From Thiothrix fructosivorans (GTDB taxonomy: Bacteria; Pseudomonadota; Gammaproteobacteria; Thiotrichales; Thiotrichaceae), in assembly GCF_017349355.1 (NCBI RefSeq), contig NZ_JAFMPM010000006.1, positions 496,001-560,000 on the forward strand: 64,000 nucleotides of DNA. The letters run 5' to 3'. Position 1 is the first letter of the stretch, and every line of letters begins with the position of its first letter. The notes below the pieces were generated by a model. The model did not search any database. It worked only from the letters and a program-made list of their open reading frames with translations, and had not been told where the DNA came from. Below, piece by piece: positions 25,451-34,362 of the stretch. The translations under genes and the position numbers were made by a program.

Positions 25451-25478
25451 AAAGGCGCTCGCAAGAGCGCCTTTTTTG
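25451..25478 (+). terminator. Rho-independent terminator of the L31 gene
   Basis: AAGGCGCTC-GCAA-GAGCGCCTT forms a 9-bp stem with a tetraloop, followed by TTTTGTTTTT. Confidence 0.93.
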
Positions 25479-25497
25479 TTTTTGACGGAGAAATATA

Positions 25498-26481
25498 ATG
25501 CGGCTAATCCCTGTTCTTACCAGCCTCCTCCTCAGCGGCACCGCCCTGCTGGCAGGCTGTTCTGCTAACCCCGTATCCGGTGAAAATCAACTGGCACTGA
25601 TGTCCGAAGCCGAAGAAGTGCAAGCTGGGCAACAAGCCCACCGTGACATCCTTGCCAAAAATCCCCCCTATCAAGATGCCGCTGTGCAAGCCTATGTCAG
25701 CCGCATTGGGCAACTCATGGCGGCGCAAAGCCATCGCAACAACTTGCGCTTTACCTTCACGGTGCTGGATGATCCCGCTGTGAATGCGTTTGCCTTGCCG
25801 GGTGGTTATATCTACATCACCACGGGCTTAATGGCGTATTTGAATTCCGAAGCCGAACTTGCGGGTGTGTTAGGGCATGAAATCGGTCACGTTTCTGCCC
25901 GTCACAATGTCAGCCAAGCCTCATGGAGCGCAGTTGGTGGCATTCTTGCTTCGGTTGCTGGTGAAAAGTTGGGTAACAAAGAGTTGATTAATACCCTCGG
26001 CGAACTCGGTTTAAGCAATTACAGCCGTAACCAAGAACTTGACGCAGACGGTTTAGGTGCGGAATACCTCGCCCGTGCCGGTTACGACCCCGCGAACATG
26101 GCAAATGTGATTGCTACTTTGCAAGCCTATGATCAATTCAAAGGCAATACCTCTGACCCCTACCGTGATCTGTTCTCGACCCACCCGAACAATGATCAAC
26201 GCTTGCAACAGCTCATCGGGCAAGCACGGCGTTATGGTAGTGGCACACGCGATGCCGGACACGACAGCTATTTACGCCAAACCGACGGCATACGTTTACC
26301 CCTCGGTAACGGGCAAACGGTGCAAGTGCGCCTGATCACCGCCAACGCGGGCGATACTTTCGACACCTTGGCACGCTCCAGCCGCCTGAGTAACAACGCC
26401 GCCATGCACTTACGAGTGCTGAACGGCATGTTCCCGACGGGCGAACCGCGCCCCGGTCAATTGCTCAAAACCATACAATAA
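25498..26481 (+). CDS. M48-family zinc metalloprotease lipoprotein
   Basis: 327 residues. Lipoprotein signal with lipobox LLAGC (Cys21). The zinc site HEIGH is at residues 127-131 (VLGHEIGHVSARHN), with the third ligand in NQELDADGLGAEYL. The C-terminal region (LRLITANAGDTFDTLA-type, then LRVLNGMFPTGEPRPGQLLK) fits BepA/LoiP-like proteases. These act in the periplasm on misfolded outer-membrane proteins. It is shorter than BepA, which has a TPR domain, so it is closer to LoiP/YfgC-like short forms. Confidence 0.85.
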   Translation: MRLIPVLTSLLLSGTALLAGCSANPVSGENQLALMSEAEEVQAGQQAHRDILAKNPPYQDAAVQAYVSRIGQLMAAQSHRNNLRFTFTVLDDPAVNAFALPGGYIYITTGLMAYLNSEAELAGVLGHEIGHVSARHNVSQASWSAVGGILASVAGEKLGNKELINTLGELGLSNYSRNQELDADGLGAEYLARAGYDPANMANVIATLQAYDQFKGNTSDPYRDLFSTHPNNDQRLQQLIGQARRYGSGTRDAGHDSYLRQTDGIRLPLGNGQTVQVRLITANAGDTFDTLARSSRLSNNAAMHLRVLNGMFPTGEPRPGQLLKTIQ

Positions 26482-26550
26482 GATGATACTGCACCCAGTT
26501 AGCCCAGCACCTGTTTAATCGAACAACTATACGGCGGAGGAGCCATAGCC

Positions 26551-27780
26551 ATGTCAACGTTAAAAGAAGATGCGCTGAAATATCACGCAGAACCACGTCC
26601 CGGCAAAATTGCCACTCACATTACCAAGCCCACCGCCACACAACGCGATTTGGCACTGGCTTATTCACCGGGCGTTGCCGAACCCGTGCGTGAAATCCAC
26701 AAAGACCCCGAAGCCGCGTACCTGTATACCGGCAAAGGCAATCTGGTCGCCGTCATTTCCGACGGTTCGGCAGTCTTGGGTTTAGGCAATGTCGGCGCAC
26801 TCGCAGGTAAGCCGGTCATGGAAGGTAAGGGCTTGCTGTTCAAGCGCTTTGCTGACATCGACGTATTCGACATCGAAGTTGCCACCCAAGACGTGGAAGA
26901 ATTCATCACTGTGGTGAAGAATATCGCGGGTACTTTCGGCGGGATCAATCTGGAAGACATTTCCGCGCCACGTTGTTTTGAGATCGAAAAACGCTTACAA
27001 GCCATGCTCGACATTCCGGTCTTTCACGACGACCAACACGGCACAGCGGTGATTATTGCAGCGGGCTTGATGAATGCGTTGGAAATCCAAGGCAAAAAAA
27101 TCGGTGACGTGAACATTGTGTGCGTGGGCGCAGGCGCGGCAGGCATTGCCTCCATGAACTTGCTGGGCGCATTGGGTGCTGATAAGCAAAAGCTGCTGAT
27201 GGTCGATAGCAAAGGCGTGTTGCACACTGGACGTACCGACCTGAATGCGTTCAAACGTGAATACGCGGTCGATACCGACAAACACACCTTGGCGGATGCG
27301 TGCCGTGACGCGGATGTGTTCATTGGTCTGTCAGGGCCGAACATTATGAGCGTCGATATGCTCAATAGCATGGCAGCCAACCCGGTGGTGTTTGCGCTGT
27401 CGAACCCTGACCCAGAAATCAACCCGTCCGTGGCATTAGCAGCACGCAGCGATTTGATCATTGCTACTGGGCGCAGCGATTACCCCAACCAAATCAACAA
27501 TGTGTTGTGCTTCCCGTTCCTGTTCCGTGGCGCGTTGGATGTCCGCGCCCGCTGCATCAATATCGAGATGTTGAAAGCAGCGGTTTACACCTTGGCTAAA
27601 TTGGCGCGTGAACCCGTGCCACAAGACGTGCTGGATGCTTACGGGCTGGAATCACTGAGCTTCGGCAAAGCCTCCATCATTCCTAAACCCTTCGACGCCC
27701 GCTTACGTGAGCGCGTGCCGAAGGCAGTTGCCCAAGCCGCCATCGACTCCGGCGTTGCTCGCTTGCCGTTACCGTTATAA
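26551..27780 (+). CDS. NADP-type malic enzyme, short form
   Basis: 409 residues: LKYHAEPRPGKIATHITKPT, LALAYSPGVAEPVREI, GNLVAVISDGSAVLGLGNVG, VFHDDQHGTAVIIAAGLMNA, VGAGAAGIASMNLLGALGAD. It decarboxylates malate to pyruvate with NAD(P)H formation. E. coli MaeB has an extra C-terminal phosphotransacetylase domain of about 330 residues that is absent here, so allosteric control by acetyl-CoA is probably different. The gene meets hemY tail to tail with a 6-nt overlap. Confidence 0.92.
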   Translation: MSTLKEDALKYHAEPRPGKIATHITKPTATQRDLALAYSPGVAEPVREIHKDPEAAYLYTGKGNLVAVISDGSAVLGLGNVGALAGKPVMEGKGLLFKRFADIDVFDIEVATQDVEEFITVVKNIAGTFGGINLEDISAPRCFEIEKRLQAMLDIPVFHDDQHGTAVIIAAGLMNALEIQGKKIGDVNIVCVGAGAAGIASMNLLGALGADKQKLLMVDSKGVLHTGRTDLNAFKREYAVDTDKHTLADACRDADVFIGLSGPNIMSVDMLNSMAANPVVFALSNPDPEINPSVALAARSDLIIATGRSDYPNQINNVLCFPFLFRGALDVRARCINIEMLKAAVYTLAKLAREPVPQDVLDAYGLESLSFGKASIIPKPFDARLRERVPKAVAQAAIDSGVARLPLPL

Positions 27781-29058
27781 GCCATTGTAAGGCGTTAACA
27801 ACGGCTGCGCCTGCGGAGCATGACTACTCTGCGGGCGTTGCGTCGGAATCAGGCTCAATTTCTCACCTTCCGTGCGGATGCAATAGCGCAAACCTAAACG
27901 ATAGCAGCGCTGCGCATTTTCCGGCTCTTTCATGGTTTCCAGCAATTCGGCCAATTCCAAATAGCCTTCCGCATTTGGCGCTTGATTGAGGCTGGATTCG
28001 TAATAGCTTTTCGCCATCCCCCACAATTTTTGCTGGTTGTAAAGACGCGCCAGCAACAGCAATAACGCGGGGTTGTTACCTGCCTGCCCTAACTGCCATT
28101 TTTCCGCTTGCTGAATCGTATTCCCCAAGCTGTGATGCTGAGTGCGCCCGAACAAATCCGCCAAGCCATCATCCCAACGCTTGCTCAGAATGCCACTGAT
28201 CAAGCTATTGCACGCTAAATCATCACCCGCCGTATGTAAGGCTTGCGCAAACAAGACAATTGCCGCGTGATTTTCACGGATAGGCGTCGGTAACTTCTTC
28301 CACATCGACTGCAATTTATCGGTCTGCCCATCCTTCGCATACTGCTGGAACATGGCTTGCAGCGTTGCGCCTTGTACCGCGTTCATTTCAGCGTTTTTGA
28401 GCAAGTTTTGCTTAGCTAAATCGGGCAGCAAACCCAGCAAGGCTTCCCAGTTTTCTTGGCGATACAAAACTTTTGCCAGCAATTTCAACACATACGGGTG
28501 TTTAGGCGAGAGTTCACGCAAGCGTGCCAAGGTGGCGTAGGCTTGTTCCAGTTGCCCACTACCAAACTGCATTTCAGCTTGGGAAACACCGACAGCGACA
28601 TTGGCTTTGCTATCGCTTTCAATGGCTTGCTTGAGCAATTCATCACGGCGATCATAGGCTTCACGCATGTGTGCCGCACGTGCTGCCGCCAAGTAATTCA
28701 GCAACGGGGTATCGCTGTAAGGGGCGTGATCGACCAACAGCTTTTCCGCCTTATCCCAATGCCCTTCCGTTAACTGGATCAAGCCTTGCGTCAAAGCACG
28801 ATTGGCTCTGCTGCCTAAACGGGCGGCGCGAAAACGGTTAAAACTACGGCGCAACCCAAAACCGTGGCGCAATAACGCCACAAACACATAAAAGCCTACA
28901 CATGCCAGCAAGACGAGCGCGGCAAGTGTTGCCGTTTTCATCTCCAGACTCCAGACACCCCACGTAATCATGGTCAGCCCCGGATTCGATAAGACCAACT
29001 GCCCCAGCCAAAACACTGCCGCAATGACGATCAGCAACACGATCAGGTAAAAGATCAT
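27775..29058 (-). CDS. hemY: HemY, inner-membrane TPR protein of the hem operon
   Basis: 427 residues. Two membrane helices at the N-terminus (MIFYLIVLLIVIAAVFWLGQ and ATLAALVLLACVGFYVFVAL) are followed by TPR-type helices (LRELSPKHPYVLKLLAKVLY, LLARLYNQQKLWGMAKSYYE, LAELLETMKEPENAQRCYRL). This is the proteobacterial HemY_N architecture, not the Bacillus protoporphyrinogen oxidase of the same name. Its exact role in tetrapyrrole synthesis is unresolved. It overlaps hemX by 4 nt as the last gene of hemCDXY. Confidence 0.88.
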   Translation of the reverse strand: MIFYLIVLLIVIAAVFWLGQLVLSNPGLTMITWGVWSLEMKTATLAALVLLACVGFYVFVALLRHGFGLRRSFNRFRAARLGSRANRALTQGLIQLTEGHWDKAEKLLVDHAPYSDTPLLNYLAAARAAHMREAYDRRDELLKQAIESDSKANVAVGVSQAEMQFGSGQLEQAYATLARLRELSPKHPYVLKLLAKVLYRQENWEALLGLLPDLAKQNLLKNAEMNAVQGATLQAMFQQYAKDGQTDKLQSMWKKLPTPIRENHAAIVLFAQALHTAGDDLACNSLISGILSKRWDDGLADLFGRTQHHSLGNTIQQAEKWQLGQAGNNPALLLLLARLYNQQKLWGMAKSYYESSLNQAPNAEGYLELAELLETMKEPENAQRCYRLGLRYCIRTEGEKLSLIPTQRPQSSHAPQAQPLLTPYNGL

Positions 29059-30356
29059 TCGCGTTTGCCTCCCTCTTTTTTGGCCTTATCGGTGGGTTTT
29101 GCTTCCGCTTTTGCATTGGTGGGGACATCGACGGGAGCATCCGTGGTCACGGGCGCAACCTCCGGCGCGGCTTGTCCCTGCACCGCTTCGGCGTGACGCG
29201 CACTTTCCAACTGCTTGAGGCTCGCCGAAATATCAGGAATCGCAGGCTGTAAATCGTGTTTACCCAACGCATCCAATTCACTCAGCAAGGGCTTGGCTTG
29301 CTCGGCGGGGTAGTAGGTACGCAAGGTTTCACGCACTACATCCAACTGCGCACGGTAGCTCGTGTTATCGCGCTGAAGCACCAATAAGCGTAACGTTTCT
29401 AAGCGCAAATGCAGCAATTGGAACACATTCAAGCGTGCATCCGCATCCATTTGCATCTGAATGGGTTGATCATGCTGACGAATCACAATTGCCTGATCCA
29501 GTGCATCCAACGCCTTACGCTTATAGCCTGCCCAGATGGAAGCGTCGGTATCATCACCTTCTACAGGGGGGGCGGAAGCCTCAGCCTTATCCGCAACAGG
29601 GGAAGTATTCAAGGCGGGTAGGGGCTTTAAACCTAACATTAGCCCCGTGATTTGCTGCGAAATCGCCGAAATATCCGGTACAGCCACCGCTTCTAAGGTG
29701 GAAATATCCCGCGCCACTTGCTGGCGTACTGGCAAGTAATTCACCGAGCCTGCTTTGGCTAATAACGCATCCGCTTCTTTCAATGCCGTAATGGCGGTGC
29801 GCGTATCCTGCGCTAAATGCACTTGGCGAATCGCTAATTTCAACAGGAAATCGACTTCCGCAATCTGCCATTCACTCGCACTCGCGGGGGCAGCACTCTG
29901 CTGCATTTTGGCTTGCAAAAACGTCACCTGCTCCACTTGTGAAGCGACCGTATCCGCAAACTGGCGGGTTTGATTTTGAATCCGCGCCATTTCCTGAATC
30001 ACTTGGTCATTGGCGGTCTGCGATTGTGCTGTTTTCGCGGCAACTTCTTTGCGTAAGCTATCCAGCGCATCATTGGCAGGCACGGCTTGCAATTGTTGAC
30101 GCAACGTTTCGATTTCAGCCGCATTCGTGCGGGCGCGGTCATTCATACGCTGCCAATGCTTGTAGCCTGCGGCGATACCGATGGCGGTAAACGATAAGGC
30201 TAACAGAGCAATAAAAAGAGCAAAACGCGCCCCCCCAGACCGTGAATTTTCTGCTTTACCCGCATCGGGGCTGTGCGTGTCGACTGCATCAACCGTGGTA
30301 TCAAACGTCGTATGATCAGCTTCGTGTGTCGCTGCTTTATCAATCATTATTGTCAT
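29055..30356 (-). CDS. hemX: HemX family protein
   Basis: 433 residues from the ATG at 30356, which overlaps the hemD stop (ATGA). One membrane helix (FALFIALLALSFTAIGIAAG) follows an acidic N-terminus. The rest is coiled coil and helical (LRQQLQAVPANDALDSLRKE, WQIAEVDFLLKLAIRQVHLA, VARDISTLEAVAVPDI), the HemX pattern. Often misannotated as uroporphyrinogen methyltransferase, it has no methyltransferase domain. It probably scaffolds the hem enzymes at the membrane. Confidence 0.88.
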   Translation of the reverse strand: MTIMIDKAATHEADHTTFDTTVDAVDTHSPDAGKAENSRSGGARFALFIALLALSFTAIGIAAGYKHWQRMNDRARTNAAEIETLRQQLQAVPANDALDSLRKEVAAKTAQSQTANDQVIQEMARIQNQTRQFADTVASQVEQVTFLQAKMQQSAAPASASEWQIAEVDFLLKLAIRQVHLAQDTRTAITALKEADALLAKAGSVNYLPVRQQVARDISTLEAVAVPDISAISQQITGLMLGLKPLPALNTSPVADKAEASAPPVEGDDTDASIWAGYKRKALDALDQAIVIRQHDQPIQMQMDADARLNVFQLLHLRLETLRLLVLQRDNTSYRAQLDVVRETLRTYYPAEQAKPLLSELDALGKHDLQPAIPDISASLKQLESARHAEAVQGQAAPEVAPVTTDAPVDVPTNAKAEAKPTDKAKKEGGKRE

Positions 30357-31117
30357 TCCTGTGCCCACTGTATGAGCGCTTGCAACATAGCCTCATCACT
30401 GGGATTGTCTGCCATGATGAGCGTTCCGTCGAATCCGGCTTGCCGTGCCGTTTCCCGCATACGCGGGCTACCAACCAAGAGGGAAAGCGTTTTTATCCAC
30501 GCGGGATTATCCAGCATTGCCACTAAGTTCAGAATCCCCTCGCTGCTCGTGACCGCGATTATATCAAGCTGCTGCTGTTCATGGTGTTGTTTCAGTTGGC
30601 TGACCGCTATTTTCGGGCAAACTCGCTGATAAACGTCGACCTGCGTCACCGTCGCACCACGTTGGCGCAAGGTATCGGCTAATAGTTCCCGTCCACCCGC
30701 CCCGCGAAAAATCAGGATACGTCTGCCTGCCAACTGCTGCGTTTGCGGCAATGCTAACCAATCTTCACTGGTAAACCCTGCCGTCGGCACCCATTGCGCC
30801 GTAAAGCCGTGCTGCTGCAAAGCTTGCGCGGTCTTTTTCCCAATCGCACCGAGTGTCAGGTGATGCAATATCTGGGGCGTTGCCAGTGCTTTCAAACCAT
30901 AGTCGACCGCATTGGCGCTGATAAACAACGCGGTATCATAAGTGGCAATGTCCACAAGTTGGGCTGTCAGTGCGGCTAAGTCATCCGGTGGGCATATTTC
31001 CACCACCGGAAACAAAACGGCGTGCGCCCCTTCAGCCGCTAACAATTGCTGGAAACGACTGGCTTGATGCGCAGGACGCGTCACCAACACCGTCAAACCC
31101 TGCAAGGATTTAGGCAT
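30353..31117 (-). CDS. hemD: HemD, uroporphyrinogen-III synthase
   Basis: 254 residues from the ATG at 31117, which overlaps the hemC stop. The family hallmarks are present: [99 protein letters not shown]. The enzyme inverts ring D and closes hydroxymethylbilane. The longer frame upstream lies within hemC and is rejected. Confidence 0.9.
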   Translation of the reverse strand: MPKSLQGLTVLVTRPAHQASRFQQLLAAEGAHAVLFPVVEICPPDDLAALTAQLVDIATYDTALFISANAVDYGLKALATPQILHHLTLGAIGKKTAQALQQHGFTAQWVPTAGFTSEDWLALPQTQQLAGRRILIFRGAGGRELLADTLRQRGATVTQVDVYQRVCPKIAVSQLKQHHEQQQLDIIAVTSSEGILNLVAMLDNPAWIKTLSLLVGSPRMRETARQAGFDGTLIMADNPSDEAMLQALIQWAQE

Positions 31118-32039
31118 GAATACCCAAGGAAGCAAGCACTTTATCGCCCCCCTGTGCCAACAAGTCTTCCGCCACCGCCACGCCAAGGGCTTCTGGGTCA
31201 ACCACACAGCCGCGCTGTTCACAGGTGTACACCGCTGAACCATCGGGGAAACCAATCAAGCCCCGCAAGCGCAAAGCACCGTCTTCCAGTTCCGCAAAGC
31301 CTGCCACCGGAATCTGACAACCGCCGTTGAGACGGTTATTCATGGCGCGTTCCGCACGTACTCGCACCGTGGTTTCGGCATGGCGCAAGGGCGCGAGCAA
31401 GTTTTCCACACGCGGATCGTTGCGACGGCATTCAATGCCGACTGCACCTTGCCCAATCGCGGGCAAACTTTGTTCAGTCGATAGGTAAGTGGTAATGCGT
31501 GACTGGAATTCGAGGCGAATCAAACCAGCAGCAGCGAGAATAATCGCATCGTACTCGCCGTTATCCAACTTCGCCAAACGCGTATTGACGTTGCCGCGCA
31601 AATCCTTGATCTGTAAATGCGGGTAACGCGCCCGAATCTGGGTTTGGCGGCGCAAGCTGGATGTGCCTACAATCGCGCCAATCGGCAGTGCGTCGAGCGT
31701 TGGGTAACGGTTAGAAACAAACGCATCACGCGGGTCTTCGCGCTCCAGAATAATTGGCAAGTGCAAACCTTCAGGGAATTCCATCGGTACGTCTTTCATG
31801 GAATGCACGGCGATGTCGGCACTGCCTTCCAGCATCCCGACTTCGAGTTCCTTGACGAATAAGCCTTTGCCACCGATTTTGGAGAGCGGGCTGTCGAGGA
31901 TTTTGTCACCACGCGTGACCATACCGACCATTTCGATGTGAAGACCGGGGTGAAGTTCCTGCAAACGGCGAGCGACATGTTCAGCTTGCCACATAGCGAG
32001 GGGACTGGTGCGCGTTGCGATACGGATAATCTCGACCAT
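31110..32039 (-). CDS. hemC: HemC, porphobilinogen deaminase
   Basis: 309 residues from the ATG at 32039. Typical motifs are [87 protein letters not shown] and the cofactor cysteine in [11 protein letters not shown], to which dipyrromethane is attached. It polymerises four porphobilinogens to hydroxymethylbilane. First gene of hemCDXY; the promoter must lie in the 300-nt gap upstream. Confidence 0.96.
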   Translation of the reverse strand: MVEIIRIATRTSPLAMWQAEHVARRLQELHPGLHIEMVGMVTRGDKILDSPLSKIGGKGLFVKELEVGMLEGSADIAVHSMKDVPMEFPEGLHLPIILEREDPRDAFVSNRYPTLDALPIGAIVGTSSLRRQTQIRARYPHLQIKDLRGNVNTRLAKLDNGEYDAIILAAAGLIRLEFQSRITTYLSTEQSLPAIGQGAVGIECRRNDPRVENLLAPLRHAETTVRVRAERAMNNRLNGGCQIPVAGFAELEDGALRLRGLIGFPDGSAVYTCEQRGCVVDPEALGVAVAEDLLAQGGDKVLASLGIHA

Positions 32040-32289
32040 GATTCCTGTGGGTGTTTGCGTCAATAATACCTTGGCACTTTACGGCAAACGCGGGGCAACT
32101 TCCATCCTTGGCAAATATTTACGAAGAAACTTTGCACATAACCCTTGTATTTTTTCTGATTCAGGCTACATTAAGGTTACGACCAACGGAATGTAAAAAT
32201 AACATGGAAGTTATCCTTATCTCTTCCTCTTAACGTGGTTGTTCGGGGACAGGCGAGATGATCAGCCCCCATAATGTCTCGTTTGCAAC

Positions 32290-32318
32290 GTGCCGGATCT
32301 TTAGCCCGGATCCGGCAC
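32290..32318. repeat. Perfect 10-bp hairpin between hemC and the truncated gene
   Basis: GTGCCGGATC at 32290-32299 pairs perfectly with GATCCGGCAC at 32309-32318 around a 9-nt loop. It lies in the 300-nt gap 32040-32339, which otherwise holds only the divergent hemC leader. It may act as a terminator for neighbouring transcripts, but there is no T-run. Confidence 0.6.
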
Positions 32319-32339
32319 ATCCCTGATTACTTATCGGTG

Positions 32340-33065
32340 TCACTGCACCTTGTTGGTCGCATCCTTCACCCGCTCCACCCCATACCTCCCCTTAAATTCC
32401 TTATCCAACGCTTTATAATGCTTAATCATGCTGATCGTCCAGCTCAACCGCTGGCGCACCGCATCCGCGTCGGAACGGGATTGAATCGCTACCTGCCAGC
32501 TTTCCAATGACGCTAACGCCTTGTCATCCGCAGCGGTTTCCAGCCGGGTCAACGCCTTATCAATGGCGTGGAAAACCGCTTGCTGGAACAGCGGTTCAGC
32601 CGTCTTACGCTGACCTTGCGCAGCATCCAACACCTGTAACGTGTCAGGAGTCGCCGCCAACGCAAAACCGATACTCGCGCCTTCGCGCACATCCGCCAGA
32701 TCGTGGGCAAGGGCTTGCATCCCCTTAGCGCGGTCAATTTGTGCCAAGGCATAGCCGTAATGTGCTGCTAGGTAAGCGTGTTTCGGCGTGGCTTTTTTCA
32801 CCGCCTGCTGCCACTGCGCGAAGGTTTCACTATCCGCATCATCCGCCGGATGCTGATCACGGCTGTCGCGCCACGCACGGTATTCCTGTTCCAGTGTTTG
32901 CAAACTGGACTCCAGCAAGGGCAATGCCTCGGTGGCTTGCAGCTTGCCCAAAAGCTGGAACGCGGCGGGGTGTAACGGGTTGGCTTCATCCTTAGCTAGT
33001 GCCAGCAAGGCAGTAATCGCTTCTTGCCGAGGGACAGTCTCCGCAAAACGGGTCAGGGTTAAAGC
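32340..33065 (-). pseudogene. HEAT-repeat-like protein, 5' end removed by IS insertion
   Basis: The frame encodes at least 222 residues from an internal TTG at 33008 and stays open upstream (LTRFAETVPRQEAITALLAL). It enters the insertion-element end near 33065 without a start codon. Helical repeats such as HPAAFQLLGKLQATEALPLL and PKHAYLAAHYGYALAQIDRA suggest a HEAT/TPR-like C-terminal domain. The missing 5' part is not recognisable on the other side of the element, so a deletion accompanied insertion. The original function is unknown. Confidence 0.6.
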
Positions 33066-33210
33066 AGTTACTATAAAATCTACTCAAATCTATCCACTAT
33101 TATCCATTTTGGATAGTTTTTAAAAAACCAGTTACCGTTTATCCGCGAATAGTAGCAGCAAGAATACCCTTGACTAGACAACTATCACGCTGCATTGCAT
33201 TCTGTCAGCC

Positions 33211-34362
33211 ATGATCATCAGCCACAAAATCCGCCTTGCCCCTAACAACCAGCAAGCCACGTACTTGGCGAAAGCCGCCGGTACGGCGCGTTTTGCTTAC
33301 AACTGGGCATTGGCGGAATGGCAAACCCAATACGCGGCATGGCAAGACGACAACACCCAGCCCAAACCCAACCAAATGAGCTTGCGCCGTCAATTGAATG
33401 CCATCAAGCGCGAGCAATTCCCGTGGATGCTGGAAGTCACCAAAAATGCCCCACAAATGGCGATCATCCAACTCGGTGCAGCGTTCAAGAACTTCTTTGC
33501 TGGGCGTGCCCAGTACCCGCGATTCAAAAAGAAAAGCAAAAGCCGCGACAGTTTCACCCTCACCAACGACCAATTTAGCATCGACGCTTGCCGCATCCGC
33601 ATTCCCAACCTTGGGTTAGTGCGAATGCGGGAAACGTTACGCTTTTCCGGCAAAATCCTCTCTGCCACGGTTTCCCGTACCGCTGACCAGTGGTTCGCCA
33701 GTATCACCGTGGATACGCAAGACTATCACCACCTGCCGCCTACCGAAAACCAAGGTACGGTGGGGGTGGATTTGGGCGTATCCGCACTGGCAACCCTGTC
33801 AACGGGGGAAAAAGTGGCAGGGGCGAAGCCGCATAAAGCCTTGCTTTCCCGTCTAAGACGACTATCTCGCCGCCTGTCCCGCAAGATCAAAGGCAGTGCC
33901 AACCGCCACAAAGCGCAACAGAAGCTGGCAAAACTTCACGCACGTATTGCCAACATCCGCCAAGACAGTTTGCACCAACTCACCACCGACCTAACCCGTC
34001 GTTTCCACACCATCGGTATTGAAGATTTAAACGTGTCCGGCATGGTCAAGAACCGCCATTTATCCCGTGCGATCAGTGACATGGGCTTTTTTGAGTTCCG
34101 CCGCCAACTGGAATACAAGGCGGGGATGCGCGGAGCAGTAGTCGTGGTGGCTGATCGGTTTTTTGCCTCCAGCAAAACCTGTTTTGCCCCCGGTTGTGGG
34201 TATAAAGTGGACAAGCTGCCGCTGTCGATACGTGAATGGACTTGCCCCGTTTGCGGTGCAGTTCATGATCGTGACATAAACGCCACCAAGAATTTAGAAG
34301 GATATGCCGTGAGTTACACGGTGTCTGCCTGTGGAGGGTGCGACCTGATGCCTCTTAAGTGA
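33211..34362 (+). CDS. tnpB: TnpB RNA-guided nuclease family protein, exon 1 plus read-through
   Basis: The unspliced frame gives 383 residues. It has the complete TnpB N-terminus (MIISHKIRLAPNNQQATYLA), RuvC-I Asp in VGVDLGVSAL, RuvC-II Glu in IGIEDLNVSGM, a zinc finger (CFAPGC...CPVC) and RuvC-III Asp in AVHDRDINATKNL. The true coding sequence stops being TnpB at 34337, where the intron begins. The last eight codons (DLMPLK end) are intron sequence. Splicing to 36714-36798 gives a 403-residue protein ending in the family tail CGGDGSGLGRKPKTKPA. TnpB is the ancestor of Cas12 and uses an omegaRNA from the 3' end of its own element. Confidence 0.92.
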   Translation: MIISHKIRLAPNNQQATYLAKAAGTARFAYNWALAEWQTQYAAWQDDNTQPKPNQMSLRRQLNAIKREQFPWMLEVTKNAPQMAIIQLGAAFKNFFAGRAQYPRFKKKSKSRDSFTLTNDQFSIDACRIRIPNLGLVRMRETLRFSGKILSATVSRTADQWFASITVDTQDYHHLPPTENQGTVGVDLGVSALATLSTGEKVAGAKPHKALLSRLRRLSRRLSRKIKGSANRHKAQQKLAKLHARIANIRQDSLHQLTTDLTRRFHTIGIEDLNVSGMVKNRHLSRAISDMGFFEFRRQLEYKAGMRGAVVVVADRFFASSKTCFAPGCGYKVDKLPLSIREWTCPVCGAVHDRDINATKNLEGYAVSYTVSACGGCDLMPLK